From contig JAVXNE010000006.1 of the NCBI GenBank assembly GCA_036645935.1, forward strand, positions 62,001 through 126,000: a stretch of DNA of 64,000 bases, written 5' to 3'. This stretch comes from JAUNBN01 sp036645935 (lineage in GTDB: Bacteria; Bacillota; Clostridia; Oscillospirales; Ruminococcaceae). A program made the translations under genes and the position numbers. Below the pieces are notes generated by a model. The model ran no database searches, was not told where the DNA came from, and worked only from the letters and a program-made list of their open reading frames with translations. Shown here piece by piece: positions 9,489-18,995 of this stretch (the stretch's first letter is position 1; each line of letters opens with the position of its first letter).

Positions 9489-9546
9489 TAAATAAGCGTA
9501 ACGGAGTCTCTTGCCGCAGTCTGTCTGTTTAGTGTCCGTCCCTCGT

Positions 9547-9575
9547 TTGAATGTTGCATCAATTGGGATTATAAT
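9547..9575 (+). promoter_or_regulatory. sigma-A promoter of queH
   Basis: TTGAAT (9547-9552), 17 bases, consensus TATAAT (9570-9575), which lies between GGGA and TCCC half-sites. The queH start is 40 bases downstream. Confidence 0.65.
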
Positions 9576-9615
9576 ATTCCCACAACGCAAAGGATATCGA
9601 GGGGACACAGTTTTT

Positions 9616-10212
9616 ATGGATTATCTTGCACTTTTTGACAAGGAACTCGCACGCGCACGCGCATGCACACACGCACAGCTCGCTCTGCACAGTTGCTGTG
9701 CAGTGTGTTCGTCGGCGGTACTCGAGCTGCTGTCACCGCACTTTGAAATCACTGTCGTATACTGCAATCCGAATATCTTTCCCCTCGAGGAATACGACAA
9801 ACGCAAGTCCGAGCAGCTGAGGATAATAAGAGAAACAAACTGGCCGAATCCCATCGGCGTCGCCGATCTCGATTACGATCACGGCGAATTTCTCGCAGTG
9901 GCATCGGGACTTGAGAGCGAGCCGGAGGGCGGCAAAAGATGTGAGCGCTGTTTCGAGCTGCGCATGCGCGCAACAGCGCGTTACGCAAGCGAGCACAGCA
10001 TATCCCTCTTTTGCTCCACACTAACAGTCAGCCCGCACAAAAACGCAATCTCGGTCAACGCGGCCGGCGCGCGCGCGGCAGATGAATTTGGCGTCAACTG
10101 GCTCTATTCCGATTTCAAAAAACGCGACGGATATCTGCGCTCAATCCGCCTTGCACAGCAGCATGACATCTACCGCCAGCGATACTGCGGCTGCGAATTC
10201 TCCGCGAGATAA
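9616..10212 (+). CDS. queH: epoxyqueuosine reductase QueH
   Basis: Last step of tRNA queuosine synthesis: reduces epoxyqueuosine to queuosine, the non-orthologous replacement for QueG. About 198 residues. The family cysteines are visible: HSCCAVCSS near residue 22, CERCFELRM near 110, FCSTLTVSPHKN and a C-terminal RYCGC, which bind the iron-sulfur cluster and second metal. An in-frame start exists at 9511, but the promoter at 9547-9575 excludes it; the ATG at 9616 opens just before the conserved core. No other queuosine gene is in the window. Confidence 0.92.
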   Translation: MDYLALFDKELARARACTHAQLALHSCCAVCSSAVLELLSPHFEITVVYCNPNIFPLEEYDKRKSEQLRIIRETNWPNPIGVADLDYDHGEFLAVASGLESEPEGGKRCERCFELRMRATARYASEHSISLFCSTLTVSPHKNAISVNAAGARAADEFGVNWLYSDFKKRDGYLRSIRLAQQHDIYRQRYCGCEFSAR

Positions 10213-10242
10213 TCTCAACTGTCCTCCCCGCAGCAACACGCG

Positions 10243-12030
10243 CTATTCCGTTCTTTCGATGATATACCTCCACGGCTCGAGCAGCACGCTCCGTTTTCCG
10301 AGAGGTATCTCGATTGCCGCCTCACCGCGATTAACCGCGACTACCACACGCCCGTTTTCATTGGCTCTCTCGAAAGCCACAGCTCCGTCGCGGCAGAGCA
10401 GCACCGTGAGCGAGCCGTTGTTCAAGACGTCTTTGCACGTTTGCCGCAATCTCGAAATCTTCACAAGCTCGTCGCGAATATGGTTGTCTGGAGCGTCCCA
10501 GCGCATAAATCCCCGGCAAAACGGGTCGCGGAATCCCTGCATTCCTATCTCATCACCGTAATATATACACGGAAGACCCGGCAGAGTGAATTGCAGCGCA
10601 AATGCGAGTTTCAAAAGCTCGGTTCCGCGCAGATATTCGTCTCGGGAGAGAGAGCGATGCGCCTGATCTTCCCGCGGAAGGGATGCGAGCTCTTCGTCGG
10701 ACAGCGAGAGCACGGTTATCGCACGCGCTGTATCGTGTGTGGAAATCATATTCATCGCTTCATCGAGCATCGGTCTCGGATAGTTCTCCACTATCGTTCC
10801 GACCCTATCAAAAAAAAGCTCGGCGTCGGGTCGTTTGAGAAAATCGAGAATTGCAGTTCTAAACGGGTAGTTCATGACAGAATCCAACTCGTCTCCCAAA
10901 AGATAGCGGCGGCGCGCGCTGTAACTTATCTTGTTGCTGGCATCCTCCCATACTTCCCCAAGAAGCAGCTTGTCATTTCCCGAGCGCTTAAGCGCCGCAC
11001 GCAGTCTCGCGATAAACGCGTCGGGCAGCTCGTCGGCGACATCCAGGCGAAACCCGTCTGCCCCGAGCGACAGCCAGCGGTCAATCACCCCGCCCTCCCC
11101 GCACACAAACTCAGCGTAGCTCTCGTCAAACTCATCGATCTCCGGCAGGCTGCGAAAGCCCCACCAGCTAACATAGTCATCCGGAAAGCTGTTGAATTTA
11201 TACCACGGATAATATCGGCTGTCGCGGCTCTGATACGCCCCCAGTGAATCGTATACTCCATATTTGTTGAAATAGACGCTGTTTGCGCCGGTGTGGCTGA
11301 ACACGCCGTCAAGTATTACCTTTATTCCCGCCTCATGAGCCTTGCAGCACAATCTCGCAAAATCATCGGCCGAGCCCAGGAGCGGGTCGGGCTTCATATA
11401 ATCAGCGGTGTTATAGCGGTGGTTTGAATGAGCCTCGCAGATTGGATTGAGATATATACAGCTCACCCCAAGCTCGACAAGATATGGAAGCTTTCCCTCT
11501 ATCCCGAGAAAGTTTCCTCCGAAATAGTCATTGTTGACGCGTCCCATGCTGTCGGCGGTGAAGTTGGGAACTCCGCTGTAATCGGAGCGTATCACGCGGT
11601 CGTCAAAGCGCGACGGCAGCACCGTGCCGGCTATCGCAAAGCGATCGGGAAATATCTGATACATCACTCCGCCCGCATATCCCTCGGGCGCGCGGTATCC
11701 TTTCTCATAAACGGTCTGCTGAAAAAGAGCGCCGTCTCCCGCGTTGCACTCCCTTCCCTCTCCACGAGCAAAGCGTCTTATCTCCCTGCCGCTCGCGAGA
11801 CGAAACCAATAGAAATAGAGACCCGGGTCTACGAACAAGTGCGATGCTTCATAGCGTCCGACGAGATATTCCATCTCGACAATCTTCGGTCTCTTTTCAC
11901 CGTCGCGCAAAACGCACAGCGTGGGCTTGTCACCGCGCTGCGCGTTCACTGTAAATTTTACCTGCCGTCCCGTTTCCACCGCCCCGAACGGTTGCTTGCT
12001 CTCTCCGTCTCGGCTGTTAAATACACCCAT
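10243..12030 (-). CDS. GH13 cyclomaltodextrinase/neopullulanase-type alpha-amylase
   Basis: Cytoplasmic alpha-glucan hydrolase (595 residues, no signal peptide). Residues ~1-110 look like the N-terminal beta-sandwich of neopullulanases; the TIM barrel follows with GH13 regions I (DGVFSHTG), II (GFRLDVADE, Asp nucleophile), III (LLGEVWED, Glu acid/base) and IV (ISTHDTAR). It starts one base after the stop of glycogen phosphorylase, so the two are co-transcribed and likely degrade the same storage or imported maltodextrins, this enzyme acting on branches or short linear products. Exact bond preference is not decided. Confidence 0.88.
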   Translation of the reverse strand: MGVFNSRDGESKQPFGAVETGRQVKFTVNAQRGDKPTLCVLRDGEKRPKIVEMEYLVGRYEASHLFVDPGLYFYWFRLASGREIRRFARGEGRECNAGDGALFQQTVYEKGYRAPEGYAGGVMYQIFPDRFAIAGTVLPSRFDDRVIRSDYSGVPNFTADSMGRVNNDYFGGNFLGIEGKLPYLVELGVSCIYLNPICEAHSNHRYNTADYMKPDPLLGSADDFARLCCKAHEAGIKVILDGVFSHTGANSVYFNKYGVYDSLGAYQSRDSRYYPWYKFNSFPDDYVSWWGFRSLPEIDEFDESYAEFVCGEGGVIDRWLSLGADGFRLDVADELPDAFIARLRAALKRSGNDKLLLGEVWEDASNKISYSARRRYLLGDELDSVMNYPFRTAILDFLKRPDAELFFDRVGTIVENYPRPMLDEAMNMISTHDTARAITVLSLSDEELASLPREDQAHRSLSRDEYLRGTELLKLAFALQFTLPGLPCIYYGDEIGMQGFRDPFCRGFMRWDAPDNHIRDELVKISRLRQTCKDVLNNGSLTVLLCRDGAVAFERANENGRVVVAVNRGEAAIEIPLGKRSVLLEPWRYIIERTE

Positions 12031-12031
12031 C

Positions 12032-14446
12032 TCAAACGACCGGCCTTATATTCCAGATTTCCCGTGCATAGTCCCCAACCGCACGATCGGCGCTGAACGC
12101 TCCCGAGCCCGCGATGTTCATTGCGGACATGCGATTCCACAGTGCCGGGTCGCGATAAGTCGCGTCGACTCGGAGCTGTGCATCGCGGTAGCTCGCAAAA
12201 TCAGCCAGCACCAGATATGGATCTTGGTGCATGAGGTTGCTCACAAGCTCGGTATAGCTGTTGCCGCCAAAACCAGCCGCGACAAAATCAAGCGCCTCTT
12301 TTATGTCGCGATTGTCATTGTAGCATTTTAGCGGATCATACCCCTGCGCCTTGCGCTGCAGCACCTCCTGCTTGGTCATGCCGCACAGGAAGAAATTATC
12401 CTCACCGCACGCCTCGCGTATTTCGACATTTGCCCCGTCGAGAGTTCCGATCGTGAGTGCGCCGTCGAGCATTAGCTTCATATTGCCCGTTCCCGATGCT
12501 TCCGTGCCCGCAAGGGATATCTGTTCGCTGATTTCAGCCGCCGGCATAAGTATCTCGGACAGCGTGACCCGGTAGTCCTCAAGGTAGACGATTCGAAGTC
12601 GATCGCGCACTGCCTCGTCGTGCTCGAGCAGCTCCTGCAACCCACAAATCAGCCTTATAATCTGTTTCGCAATGTAGTAACCCGGCGCGGCCTTTGCGCC
12701 AAAGAAATATGTGCGAGGCACAAAATCAATATTGGGATTGTTTTTAAGCCGCAGATATTGGTGTATTATGTGCAGCGCGTTGAGGTGCTGCCGCTTGTAT
12801 TCGTGCAGCCGCTTTGCTTGGACATCGAATATCGAGTCGGGATTTATCGGATAATCAAGGTTCTTTCCCGCATAATCAATGAGCCGCAATTTGTTCTCTC
12901 GTTTGATTTCGGCAAGCCTCACTTGAACATCGCGCTCACTTGAAAATCTTGCAAATTTTGCAAGCTCACTCGCATCTTTTTTGAATCCCGCTCCTATCTT
13001 GTCGCAGAGCAGCGAGGTTAGTCCCTCGTCGCTCTGAAGCAGCCAGCGCCGATAGGCGATACCGTTCGTGACGTTGGTGAATTTTTCCGGGGAGAACAGC
13101 CAGTAGTCGTGAAAGACCTCTTCCTTGATTATGTCGCTGTGCAGTTGCGAGACGCCGTTGACGCTGTGGCACATATACACCGAGAGATTGGCCATTCTGA
13201 CGAATCCGTCTCCGATAACGCTCATGTACGATATCTTGCCGATGTCTCCGGGAAAGCGCTCATTCAGCTCGCGCCGCAACGAACGGTCTATTTCTTCAAT
13301 GATTTGGAAAATTCGCGGCAACGCCGAGCGGAACATCTCGACGTTCCAGCGCTCGAGCGCCTCGCTCAAAACGGTGTGGTTCGTGTACGCAAATGTGCGG
13401 TGGGTGAGACTGAAGGCGGCATCCCAATCATAGCCGCACTCGTCGAGCAAAATGCGCATCAGCTCAGGTATGGCGAGCGAGGGGTGAGTGTCGTTGAGCT
13501 GAACCGCAATTTTATCCGGAAGGTTTTCCAGCGTTCCATACTGCGCGAGATGCTTTGAAACAATGTCGTTCACCGACGCGCAGCACATAAAATACTGCTG
13601 CCGCAGCCGAAGAATCTTTCCTTCCATGTGGTTGTCGTTGGGATAGAGAACCTTGCTTATCAGCTCGGCGTTTCCGCCTGCACGCAGCGCCGTTGTGTAA
13701 TCTCCGCGATTGAAACTGTCCATGTCAATGCCGACGGCTTCGGCCTTCCACAGCCGCAGACGGCTCACCGCGCAGGTGTCGTGGCCCGAGATATACATGT
13801 CCCACGGAACCGCGCGCACAGCGTTGTATCCAACGTGCTCAACGTGGTGGTACTTGCTCTCCCACGACTCCTTGATTGCACCGTCAAAGCGAACCTCGAC
13901 CGCTTCGTTTCGCTTCTCGTCCAGCCAGACGTCTCCGCCCGCAAGCAGCCAGTTATCGAGCGTCTCCTGCTGCCAGCCGTCCGTTATCTTTTGCTTAAAA
14001 ATACCGTATTCGTACATTATCGAATATCCCGTCGCGCCGTATCCACCCGTCGCGAGCGCATCCATATAGCATGCGGCGAGCCGCCCGAGACCGCCGTTGC
14101 CGAGACCCGCGTCGGGTTCAAGTTCATATATCTTGTCAAGCGACACGTCAAAATCGGCGAGCGCCTCCTCAACCTGTTTGTTGATTCCGAGATTATATAG
14201 ATTGTTTTTCAGCGAGCGCCCCACGAGAAATTCCATCGAGATATAGCAAACCTGCTTCGCGCCCTCGCCGTAGGCCTTGGCATCGTGGTGACGCAATTTG
14301 TTTTCGAGAATATCGCGCACAATGAACGCCGTCGCACGATATATCTGCTCGTCGGACGCGGTTTTGGGTGTCAGGGTGTATAACCGGTCGAGCGCAGACT
14401 GAAGATCATTCTTGAACGACTCTTTTGTGACGTTGATTGTTTTCAA
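12032..14446 (-). CDS. glgP: glycogen/maltodextrin phosphorylase
   Basis: Releases glucose 1-phosphate from alpha-1,4-glucan ends, GT35 family, PLP-dependent, 804 residues. The PLP-lysine motif GTGNMKLMLDGALTIGT is intact near residue 645, and the N-terminal ISMEFLVGRSL and DAGLGNGGLGRLAAC motifs are present. The start chosen is a TTG at 14446 with AAAGAGG nine bases upstream; the open frame extends 18 codons further without a ribosome site. First gene of a two-gene operon with a GH13 enzyme. No other glycogen gene (glgA, B, C) is in the window. Confidence 0.95.
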   Translation of the reverse strand: MKTINVTKESFKNDLQSALDRLYTLTPKTASDEQIYRATAFIVRDILENKLRHHDAKAYGEGAKQVCYISMEFLVGRSLKNNLYNLGINKQVEEALADFDVSLDKIYELEPDAGLGNGGLGRLAACYMDALATGGYGATGYSIMYEYGIFKQKITDGWQQETLDNWLLAGGDVWLDEKRNEAVEVRFDGAIKESWESKYHHVEHVGYNAVRAVPWDMYISGHDTCAVSRLRLWKAEAVGIDMDSFNRGDYTTALRAGGNAELISKVLYPNDNHMEGKILRLRQQYFMCCASVNDIVSKHLAQYGTLENLPDKIAVQLNDTHPSLAIPELMRILLDECGYDWDAAFSLTHRTFAYTNHTVLSEALERWNVEMFRSALPRIFQIIEEIDRSLRRELNERFPGDIGKISYMSVIGDGFVRMANLSVYMCHSVNGVSQLHSDIIKEEVFHDYWLFSPEKFTNVTNGIAYRRWLLQSDEGLTSLLCDKIGAGFKKDASELAKFARFSSERDVQVRLAEIKRENKLRLIDYAGKNLDYPINPDSIFDVQAKRLHEYKRQHLNALHIIHQYLRLKNNPNIDFVPRTYFFGAKAAPGYYIAKQIIRLICGLQELLEHDEAVRDRLRIVYLEDYRVTLSEILMPAAEISEQISLAGTEASGTGNMKLMLDGALTIGTLDGANVEIREACGEDNFFLCGMTKQEVLQRKAQGYDPLKCYNDNRDIKEALDFVAAGFGGNSYTELVSNLMHQDPYLVLADFASYRDAQLRVDATYRDPALWNRMSAMNIAGSGAFSADRAVGDYAREIWNIRPVV

Positions 14447-14544
14447 TATATAAAACCTCTTTCGATGATTGACAACTTTAGCGACACGATCACTCCACAA
14501 TATTACGCCATGAACGCCAATTTCTCAAGCGCTCAATTTTTATT

Positions 14545-14594
14545 TTGTCAATTCCTGTGTTTTGTATTATACTATATAGGACAAATTCGGTAAA
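14545..14594. promoter_or_regulatory. divergent overlapping promoters, zapA-like gene and glgP
   Basis: Plus strand: TTGTCA (14545-14550), 17 bases, TATACT (14568-14573). Minus strand: TATAAT (complement of 14566-14571) with TTTACC 17 bases upstream (complement of 14589-14594). The two -10 boxes overlap, so the promoters may exclude each other. Confidence 0.5.
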
Positions 14595-14643
14595 GCATAA
14601 CTTGACTGCATGAATTGTTACAATACTCAAACGAGGTTTTAAT

Positions 14644-16293
14644 ATGACAGACAACAAGGTACAACTGAATATTGCGGGGATATCGATAACTGTCAACACC
14701 CCTGAAGACAAGGAGTACACGGCCGGTCTCGCCGAAGAACTCGACAGCGACATACGCGCAATCCTTAAGGCCAACGAGGGCGCCTCCGTGACGAGCGCGG
14801 CGTTGCTGTGCGCTATCGATTATCTCAACAATGAGCGCAAATCCGCAAAATCCTCAAGCAATATGCGCACGCAGATAAAGGAATACCTCGCGGACGCCGC
14901 GAGCGCCAAACTCGAGTGCGATGAGGAGCATAAGCGGAACCTTGAGCTCTCTGCCGAAATACAGACACTGCGCGCCCAGCTCACCAGGCTTGCGATAGAC
15001 GCCGACAACACCGTCACGGACAAGATGAAGGCACAGCTGTCCGCGGCGACCAATGAGCTGTCGACGCTCCGCTCCAAAACCAATGAGCTTATCATTCAAA
15101 ACAAATCTCTCTCTGACAAATCTGCAGCGATGTCCGATTTGATCTCTGGGTTTGAGCACAACTCTGAGCGATTCAAATCGGAGAGCGAGCTGCTGAAAAC
15201 TTCACTCGCCATGCGCGACGACACCATTGCGAGACAGGCACGCACCATCGACGAGCTTTCGCTCGACACTCGCCGCTCAAAAGACGAGATAGCGCGCCTT
15301 ACAACCGAGCTCGACACGCTCGAGAGCATAATGCTCGAGGACGAAAAGCGCAATCGCGAAGCATCAGCGCACCTCGCATCCAACGAGAGGGCACAAAATG
15401 TCGTCTCCCCGCCCGTCGAAACGATCTTGAGTCACTCCGATGATGTCTCTTATGAAGAGATATCTTCCGCTGATTCTGCCGCTGACCTCTCAAGCGAGCC
15501 TGACGGCGATTCCGTGAAGTCGGAAGATATCTCATCAGCAGTCGAAACGCAGGACGACGACATCGCCGCCGATACTGTCGCTGACCCAATGGCGCCGCTC
15601 GGGTGCGATGAAATAGTTTTTGACGGCTTTGAGGACGCTCTAGACTGCGCTCCGTCCGATGATAATCAACCCGCAGAATCCTGCGAAAGGCACTCGCTGT
15701 CCGACCCGCTGCCGGACAACGCTTCCGAGCCGGAGCCGTTCATTTCGGAGCCAGTGCCACATGCATTTTCAACAGAACACACGGGCAACAGGCCTAGGCC
15801 CTTTGATTTTGACGCGTGCGACGAGGAGGACCCGCAACACGATGGCGAATTCGGATTTGACCCTTCGGATGTCAATGACGGATATGATATTCCCATCGAA
15901 GAGGGTGATTTATTGCCTCCGCTTTCGAGCGACGGCGGCGATCCCCCGCTTGCTGTCGATTCCAACTGTGAAACGCTCAGCGAAGAGGGCGTATTCGAAC
16001 CCGAACTGTCGGACGAAGCGAACGACGCGTTTCCGTCAGCTTCCCTTGCAGAGAGCTTTGCCGGCTTTGATGCCGACTCTCTGTCCGGCAGTGAGCCCGA
16101 GCCGGACTTTGAAAGTGCAATCGAGCCTTTTGATGACAGCACCGAGGAAGAGTTTGAGGGCTTTGACATCGATGAGAATGCCCTCTCTAATAACAGCGAT
16201 GCCGAAGAGCGAACAGTCACTCTCGACTGCCGATTTGACTCTGATGATGATTCTCCCGCAAACCCTGACCTCAGCTGGACGCTGAAGATATAA
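14644..16293 (+). CDS. ZapA-domain protein with coiled coil and long acidic tail
   Basis: 549 residues. Residues 1-~80 match ZapA, the FtsZ-ring bundling protein (VQLNIAGISITVNTPEDKEY, then a helix with LLCAIDYLNNE). Residues ~80-240 are a continuous heptad-rich coiled coil. From ~255 to the end is a low-complexity acidic region of Asp, Glu, Ser and Pro with almost no Lys, and no membrane segment. Typical ZapA is 80-150 residues, so this is far longer. Role in division is inferred from the N-terminal domain only. It heads an operon: dut starts one base after its stop and maf 15 bases after dut. RBS: ACGAGG. Confidence 0.75.
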   Translation: MTDNKVQLNIAGISITVNTPEDKEYTAGLAEELDSDIRAILKANEGASVTSAALLCAIDYLNNERKSAKSSSNMRTQIKEYLADAASAKLECDEEHKRNLELSAEIQTLRAQLTRLAIDADNTVTDKMKAQLSAATNELSTLRSKTNELIIQNKSLSDKSAAMSDLISGFEHNSERFKSESELLKTSLAMRDDTIARQARTIDELSLDTRRSKDEIARLTTELDTLESIMLEDEKRNREASAHLASNERAQNVVSPPVETILSHSDDVSYEEISSADSAADLSSEPDGDSVKSEDISSAVETQDDDIAADTVADPMAPLGCDEIVFDGFEDALDCAPSDDNQPAESCERHSLSDPLPDNASEPEPFISEPVPHAFSTEHTGNRPRPFDFDACDEEDPQHDGEFGFDPSDVNDGYDIPIEEGDLLPPLSSDGGDPPLAVDSNCETLSEEGVFEPELSDEANDAFPSASLAESFAGFDADSLSGSEPEPDFESAIEPFDDSTEEEFEGFDIDENALSNNSDAEERTVTLDCRFDSDDDSPANPDLSWTLKI

Positions 16294-16294
16294 C

Positions 16295-16738
16295 ATGGCG
16301 GATACCTTAAAAGTAAAACTCATGCGAGACGGTGCACGACTTCCATTCAGGGCGAGCAGCGGGGCGGCGGCATGTGATCTCTTCGCCTACGTCGATGGCG
16401 ACATGACGATAGCTCCCGGAGAATTTGTACGCATTCCGACAGGAATTGCCATAGAACTCCCGCGCACCGATCTTGTCGCGCTCGTGTTTTCCCGCAGCGG
16501 ACAGGGTCTTCGGCACGGCGTGAGCCTTGTGAATTCGGTCGGGGTCATAGACTCCGATTTTCGCGGGGAGATTGAGGTCGGTATAATCAACCACGGCGCC
16601 TTGCCGTACACGGTATCGCATGGGGATCGAATAGCACAACTGATGATTACGAATGCGCTGCCGCTGTTTTTTGAAGAGTGCGCCGAGCTTTCCGAAACCG
16701 AGCGCGGCGAGGGCGGCCTCGGCTCAACAGGCAGATAG
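16295..16738 (+). CDS. dut: dUTP diphosphatase
   Basis: Hydrolyses dUTP to dUMP and pyrophosphate, keeping uracil out of DNA and feeding thymidylate synthesis. 147 residues, trimeric family. All five motifs are visible: AAACDLFAY, FSRSGQGLRHG, VNSVGVIDSDFRGE with the catalytic Asp, RIAQLMI, and the C-terminal GLGSTGR arm. Starts one base after the upstream stop with only a weak ribosome site, so it probably depends on translation of the ZapA-like gene. Confidence 0.95.
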   Translation: MADTLKVKLMRDGARLPFRASSGAAACDLFAYVDGDMTIAPGEFVRIPTGIAIELPRTDLVALVFSRSGQGLRHGVSLVNSVGVIDSDFRGEIEVGIINHGALPYTVSHGDRIAQLMITNALPLFFEECAELSETERGEGGLGSTGR

Positions 16739-16753
16739 AAAGGAACTTTCGAG

Positions 16754-17323
16754 ATGAACCCGCAGCCAATCATTCTCGCTTCAGAGAGCCCGCGCCGACG
16801 CGAGCTTTTTTCCTTGATTACCGACAATTTTCTGTGTGTCCGCTCTCCCGCCGATGAAAGCGGAACTGCGGGAGAACCCGCAAGCGAACTCTCGCTGTTG
16901 CTCGCTCGCCGCAAGTGTCTCGCCGCCGCCGCACTCTATCCGAACCGCGTTGTCGTGGGCTGTGACACCGTCGTTGAGGCGAGGGGCGAAACTCTCGGCA
17001 AACCGCGCGATCGCGTCGATGCAATTCGCATGCTCTCGCTGCTTTCGGGAACTGTCCATTCGGTTTACACGGGAGTGTGTATCGCGCGTGGTGCAGAACT
17101 CGCAAGCTTCGTCTGCCGTTCCTACGTGCGGTTCATCGATATCCCCGGAGACGAGCTCGAGGCGTATGCAGACACCGACGAGCCATACGACAAAGCAGGC
17201 GCTTATGGCATACAGGGGCGCGCTGCCCGCTTCGTCGATTCGATCACCGGAGACTATTTCAACATTATGGGATTGCCGATTTCTATGCTGTGGCGGGAAC
17301 TGCGTGCGCTGAATGCGCTGTGA
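16754..17323 (+). CDS. maf: Maf-like nucleoside triphosphate pyrophosphatase
   Basis: Hydrolyses non-canonical or modified nucleoside triphosphates (dTTP, UTP or methylated forms, depending on subfamily). 189 residues. Conserved motifs: LASESPRRRELF at the start, VVGCDTVVE, GKPRD and the catalytic stretch YDKAGAYGIQG. Ribosome site GAAAGG eight bases before the ATG. Third gene behind zapA-like and dut, so the operon pairs a division protein with two nucleotide-pool-cleaning enzymes; Maf has been linked to septum control in Bacillus. Confidence 0.93.
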   Translation: MNPQPIILASESPRRRELFSLITDNFLCVRSPADESGTAGEPASELSLLLARRKCLAAAALYPNRVVVGCDTVVEARGETLGKPRDRVDAIRMLSLLSGTVHSVYTGVCIARGAELASFVCRSYVRFIDIPGDELEAYADTDEPYDKAGAYGIQGRAARFVDSITGDYFNIMGLPISMLWRELRALNAL

Positions 17324-17408
17324 GTTTTAAATATTTTAGATTTATTTACAAAAAATTTGCTTTTATTATTGCAAAATCTTTGTTATATTGTAAGGTGAGG
17401 TATAGTAA

Positions 17409-18140
17409 ATGGGCATAATCACAATGATGACCTCCGGAAAGGACGGGGTTGGCAAGTCGACTGCAGCAGTGCTTATTGCGGATGCCCTTGACAGGCTGAG
17501 CAAGCGCACGCTTGTTATCGAGCTTGACACAGGACGCCGCAGTCTCGACGTTATTGCCGGAGCGTTTGGAAAGACCGTATACGACATCTTCGACGTGCTT
17601 GCCGGCCGCTGCGAGCCGGAAGGTGCTATCGTTCATGCCCCGTCGCCGCGCAAAGAGGTCTATGTTCTCTCTGCTCCCTACAAAAACGAACCTGTTAAGG
17701 GAGAGCAATTCGTCAAGCTGTGCACTGTGCTCGGAGAAAAATATGATCACATCATAATCGATACCGCCAACAATACCGGAGCTATCGTCGCTGCGAGTGC
17801 AGTCGCCATGAACGCAATTATAGTGGCAACCGCCGATCCTCTCTCCGTTCGCGACGGCAGAATAATGGCCGACCGATTACAGGATCTCTCGGTTCCCTCC
17901 CTGCGGTTACTCATAAACCGCGTGGTTACATCCCGCATAAAAGCGGGCGTCGTGCCTCATCTCGATTATTGCATCGACAATATCGGCGCGCGGCTCATCG
18001 GCGTAATTCCGGAAGATGACGATATAGCGCTCGCCACCGCGTCCGGCAAGCCGCTTCCTCAAAAAAGCCCCTGCGTGGTGGTTTTTGACAATATCGCCCA
18101 GCGCATGAGGGGTCACGAAGTTCCCCTCGCAATGGACTAA
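17409..18140 (+). CDS. MinD/ParA-like P-loop ATPase
   Basis: 243 residues of the SIMIBI MinD/ParA class. Deviant Walker A GKDGVGKST (Gly-Gly of MinD is Asp-Gly here), switch region near VIELDTGRRSLD, and HIIIDTANNTG as the Walker B region. MinD places the division site by recruiting MinC, but the amphipathic C-terminal membrane helix of MinD is absent (ends EVPLAMD), and no minC or minE is nearby. Either a soluble MinD relative or a MinD with another tether. RBS AAGGTGAGG; an extended -10 (TGTTATATT) lies 20 bases upstream of the ATG, so it may be transcribed apart from maf. Confidence 0.82.
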   Translation: MGIITMMTSGKDGVGKSTAAVLIADALDRLSKRTLVIELDTGRRSLDVIAGAFGKTVYDIFDVLAGRCEPEGAIVHAPSPRKEVYVLSAPYKNEPVKGEQFVKLCTVLGEKYDHIIIDTANNTGAIVAASAVAMNAIIVATADPLSVRDGRIMADRLQDLSVPSLRLLINRVVTSRIKAGVVPHLDYCIDNIGARLIGVIPEDDDIALATASGKPLPQKSPCVVVFDNIAQRMRGHEVPLAMD

Positions 18141-18158
18141 CACTCAAGGAGAGTTCTA

Positions 18159-18563
18159 ATGAATATCGCACTTATCGCACACGATTCCAAAAAAGAGCTG
18201 ATGGTTCAGTTCTGCATAGCATATTGCGGCGTGCTGTCCCGCCACAATCTCTGTGCTACAGGGACCACCGGAAAGCTCGTCAGCGAGGCCACCGGCCTCA
18301 AAATTCAAAAATTCATGTCCGGCGCGCAGGGCGGAGATCAACAGATAAGCGCTCGCATCTCATGCAACGAGATCGATTTGCTGCTGTTTTTCCGCGATCC
18401 CATCTCAGCCAAAGCGCACGAACCAAACGAGATGAAACTGCTCCAACAGTGCGATATGCAGAATGTCCCCGTCGCCACCAACATCGCCACCGCCGAAGTC
18501 CTCATACACGGACTTGAGCGCGGCGATCTCGATTGGCGCAATATTGTCAATCCCAAGCACTGA
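18159..18563 (+). CDS. mgsA: methylglyoxal synthase
   Basis: Converts dihydroxyacetone phosphate to methylglyoxal and phosphate, a bypass that relieves phosphate starvation or sugar-phosphate stress. 134 residues. Substrate and catalytic motifs: IALIAHD, ATGTTGKL, SGAQGGDQQ (catalytic Asp) and FFRDP, then VPVATNIATAE. Only 18 bases after the MinD-like gene with AAGGAGAG before its ATG, so co-transcribed. A terminator follows within a repeated element. Confidence 0.95.
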   Translation: MNIALIAHDSKKELMVQFCIAYCGVLSRHNLCATGTTGKLVSEATGLKIQKFMSGAQGGDQQISARISCNEIDLLLFFRDPISAKAHEPNEMKLLQQCDMQNVPVATNIATAEVLIHGLERGDLDWRNIVNPKH

Positions 18564-18582
18564 GCTGAACCCGGATTTATCC

Positions 18583-18682
18583 AGTGGCAAGTCGAATTTT
18601 CCAAAAAGGCAACCGCAAATTTCCAAAACATGCAGACCCCAAGGTGTTCTTATCGGACGCTTTCGGGGTCTTTTTTTGTCCT
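18583..18682 (+). repeat. 100-bp repeated element, copy 1, with terminator
   Basis: Begins AGTGGCAAG and ends in a terminator, AGACCCC (18634-18640) pairing with GGGGTCT (18665-18671) then seven Ts. About 80 percent alike to copy 2 at 18996. It ends the mgsA transcript. Confidence 0.75.
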
Positions 18683-18995
18683 AATTTAAGCATAAAAATC
18701 TTACAAAGCAGCCCTTTGTAACCCTCCGGTTAATTCCCCCCTCTCCTCCCCGTCAATCGGGCTTATTATGTCACATAAACGCTGTTGTTACGCGGCTTTT
18801 GTACAGAGCCTTGGCGGTTTTTGTGGAGTCCTATCAGAATAGCGCTCGGCAGATTTGGAGGAAAAGAGGGATTGGCGGAGGCTCTCTGGAGAGCGCAGGG
18901 TGCCGCCTTGAAAGACCCCTTGAAAACCAAAAAGAAAATGGAAAATGAATATGTTCTTTTGGGGAAATCGGATTGTCTTTCAATAAATTTTATTT
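18683..18995. other. spacer between the repeated elements, no gene seen
   Basis: A 70-codon frame (18785-18997) runs into copy 2 of the repeat and has no ribosome site or family resemblance. Nothing else identified. Confidence 0.45.
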
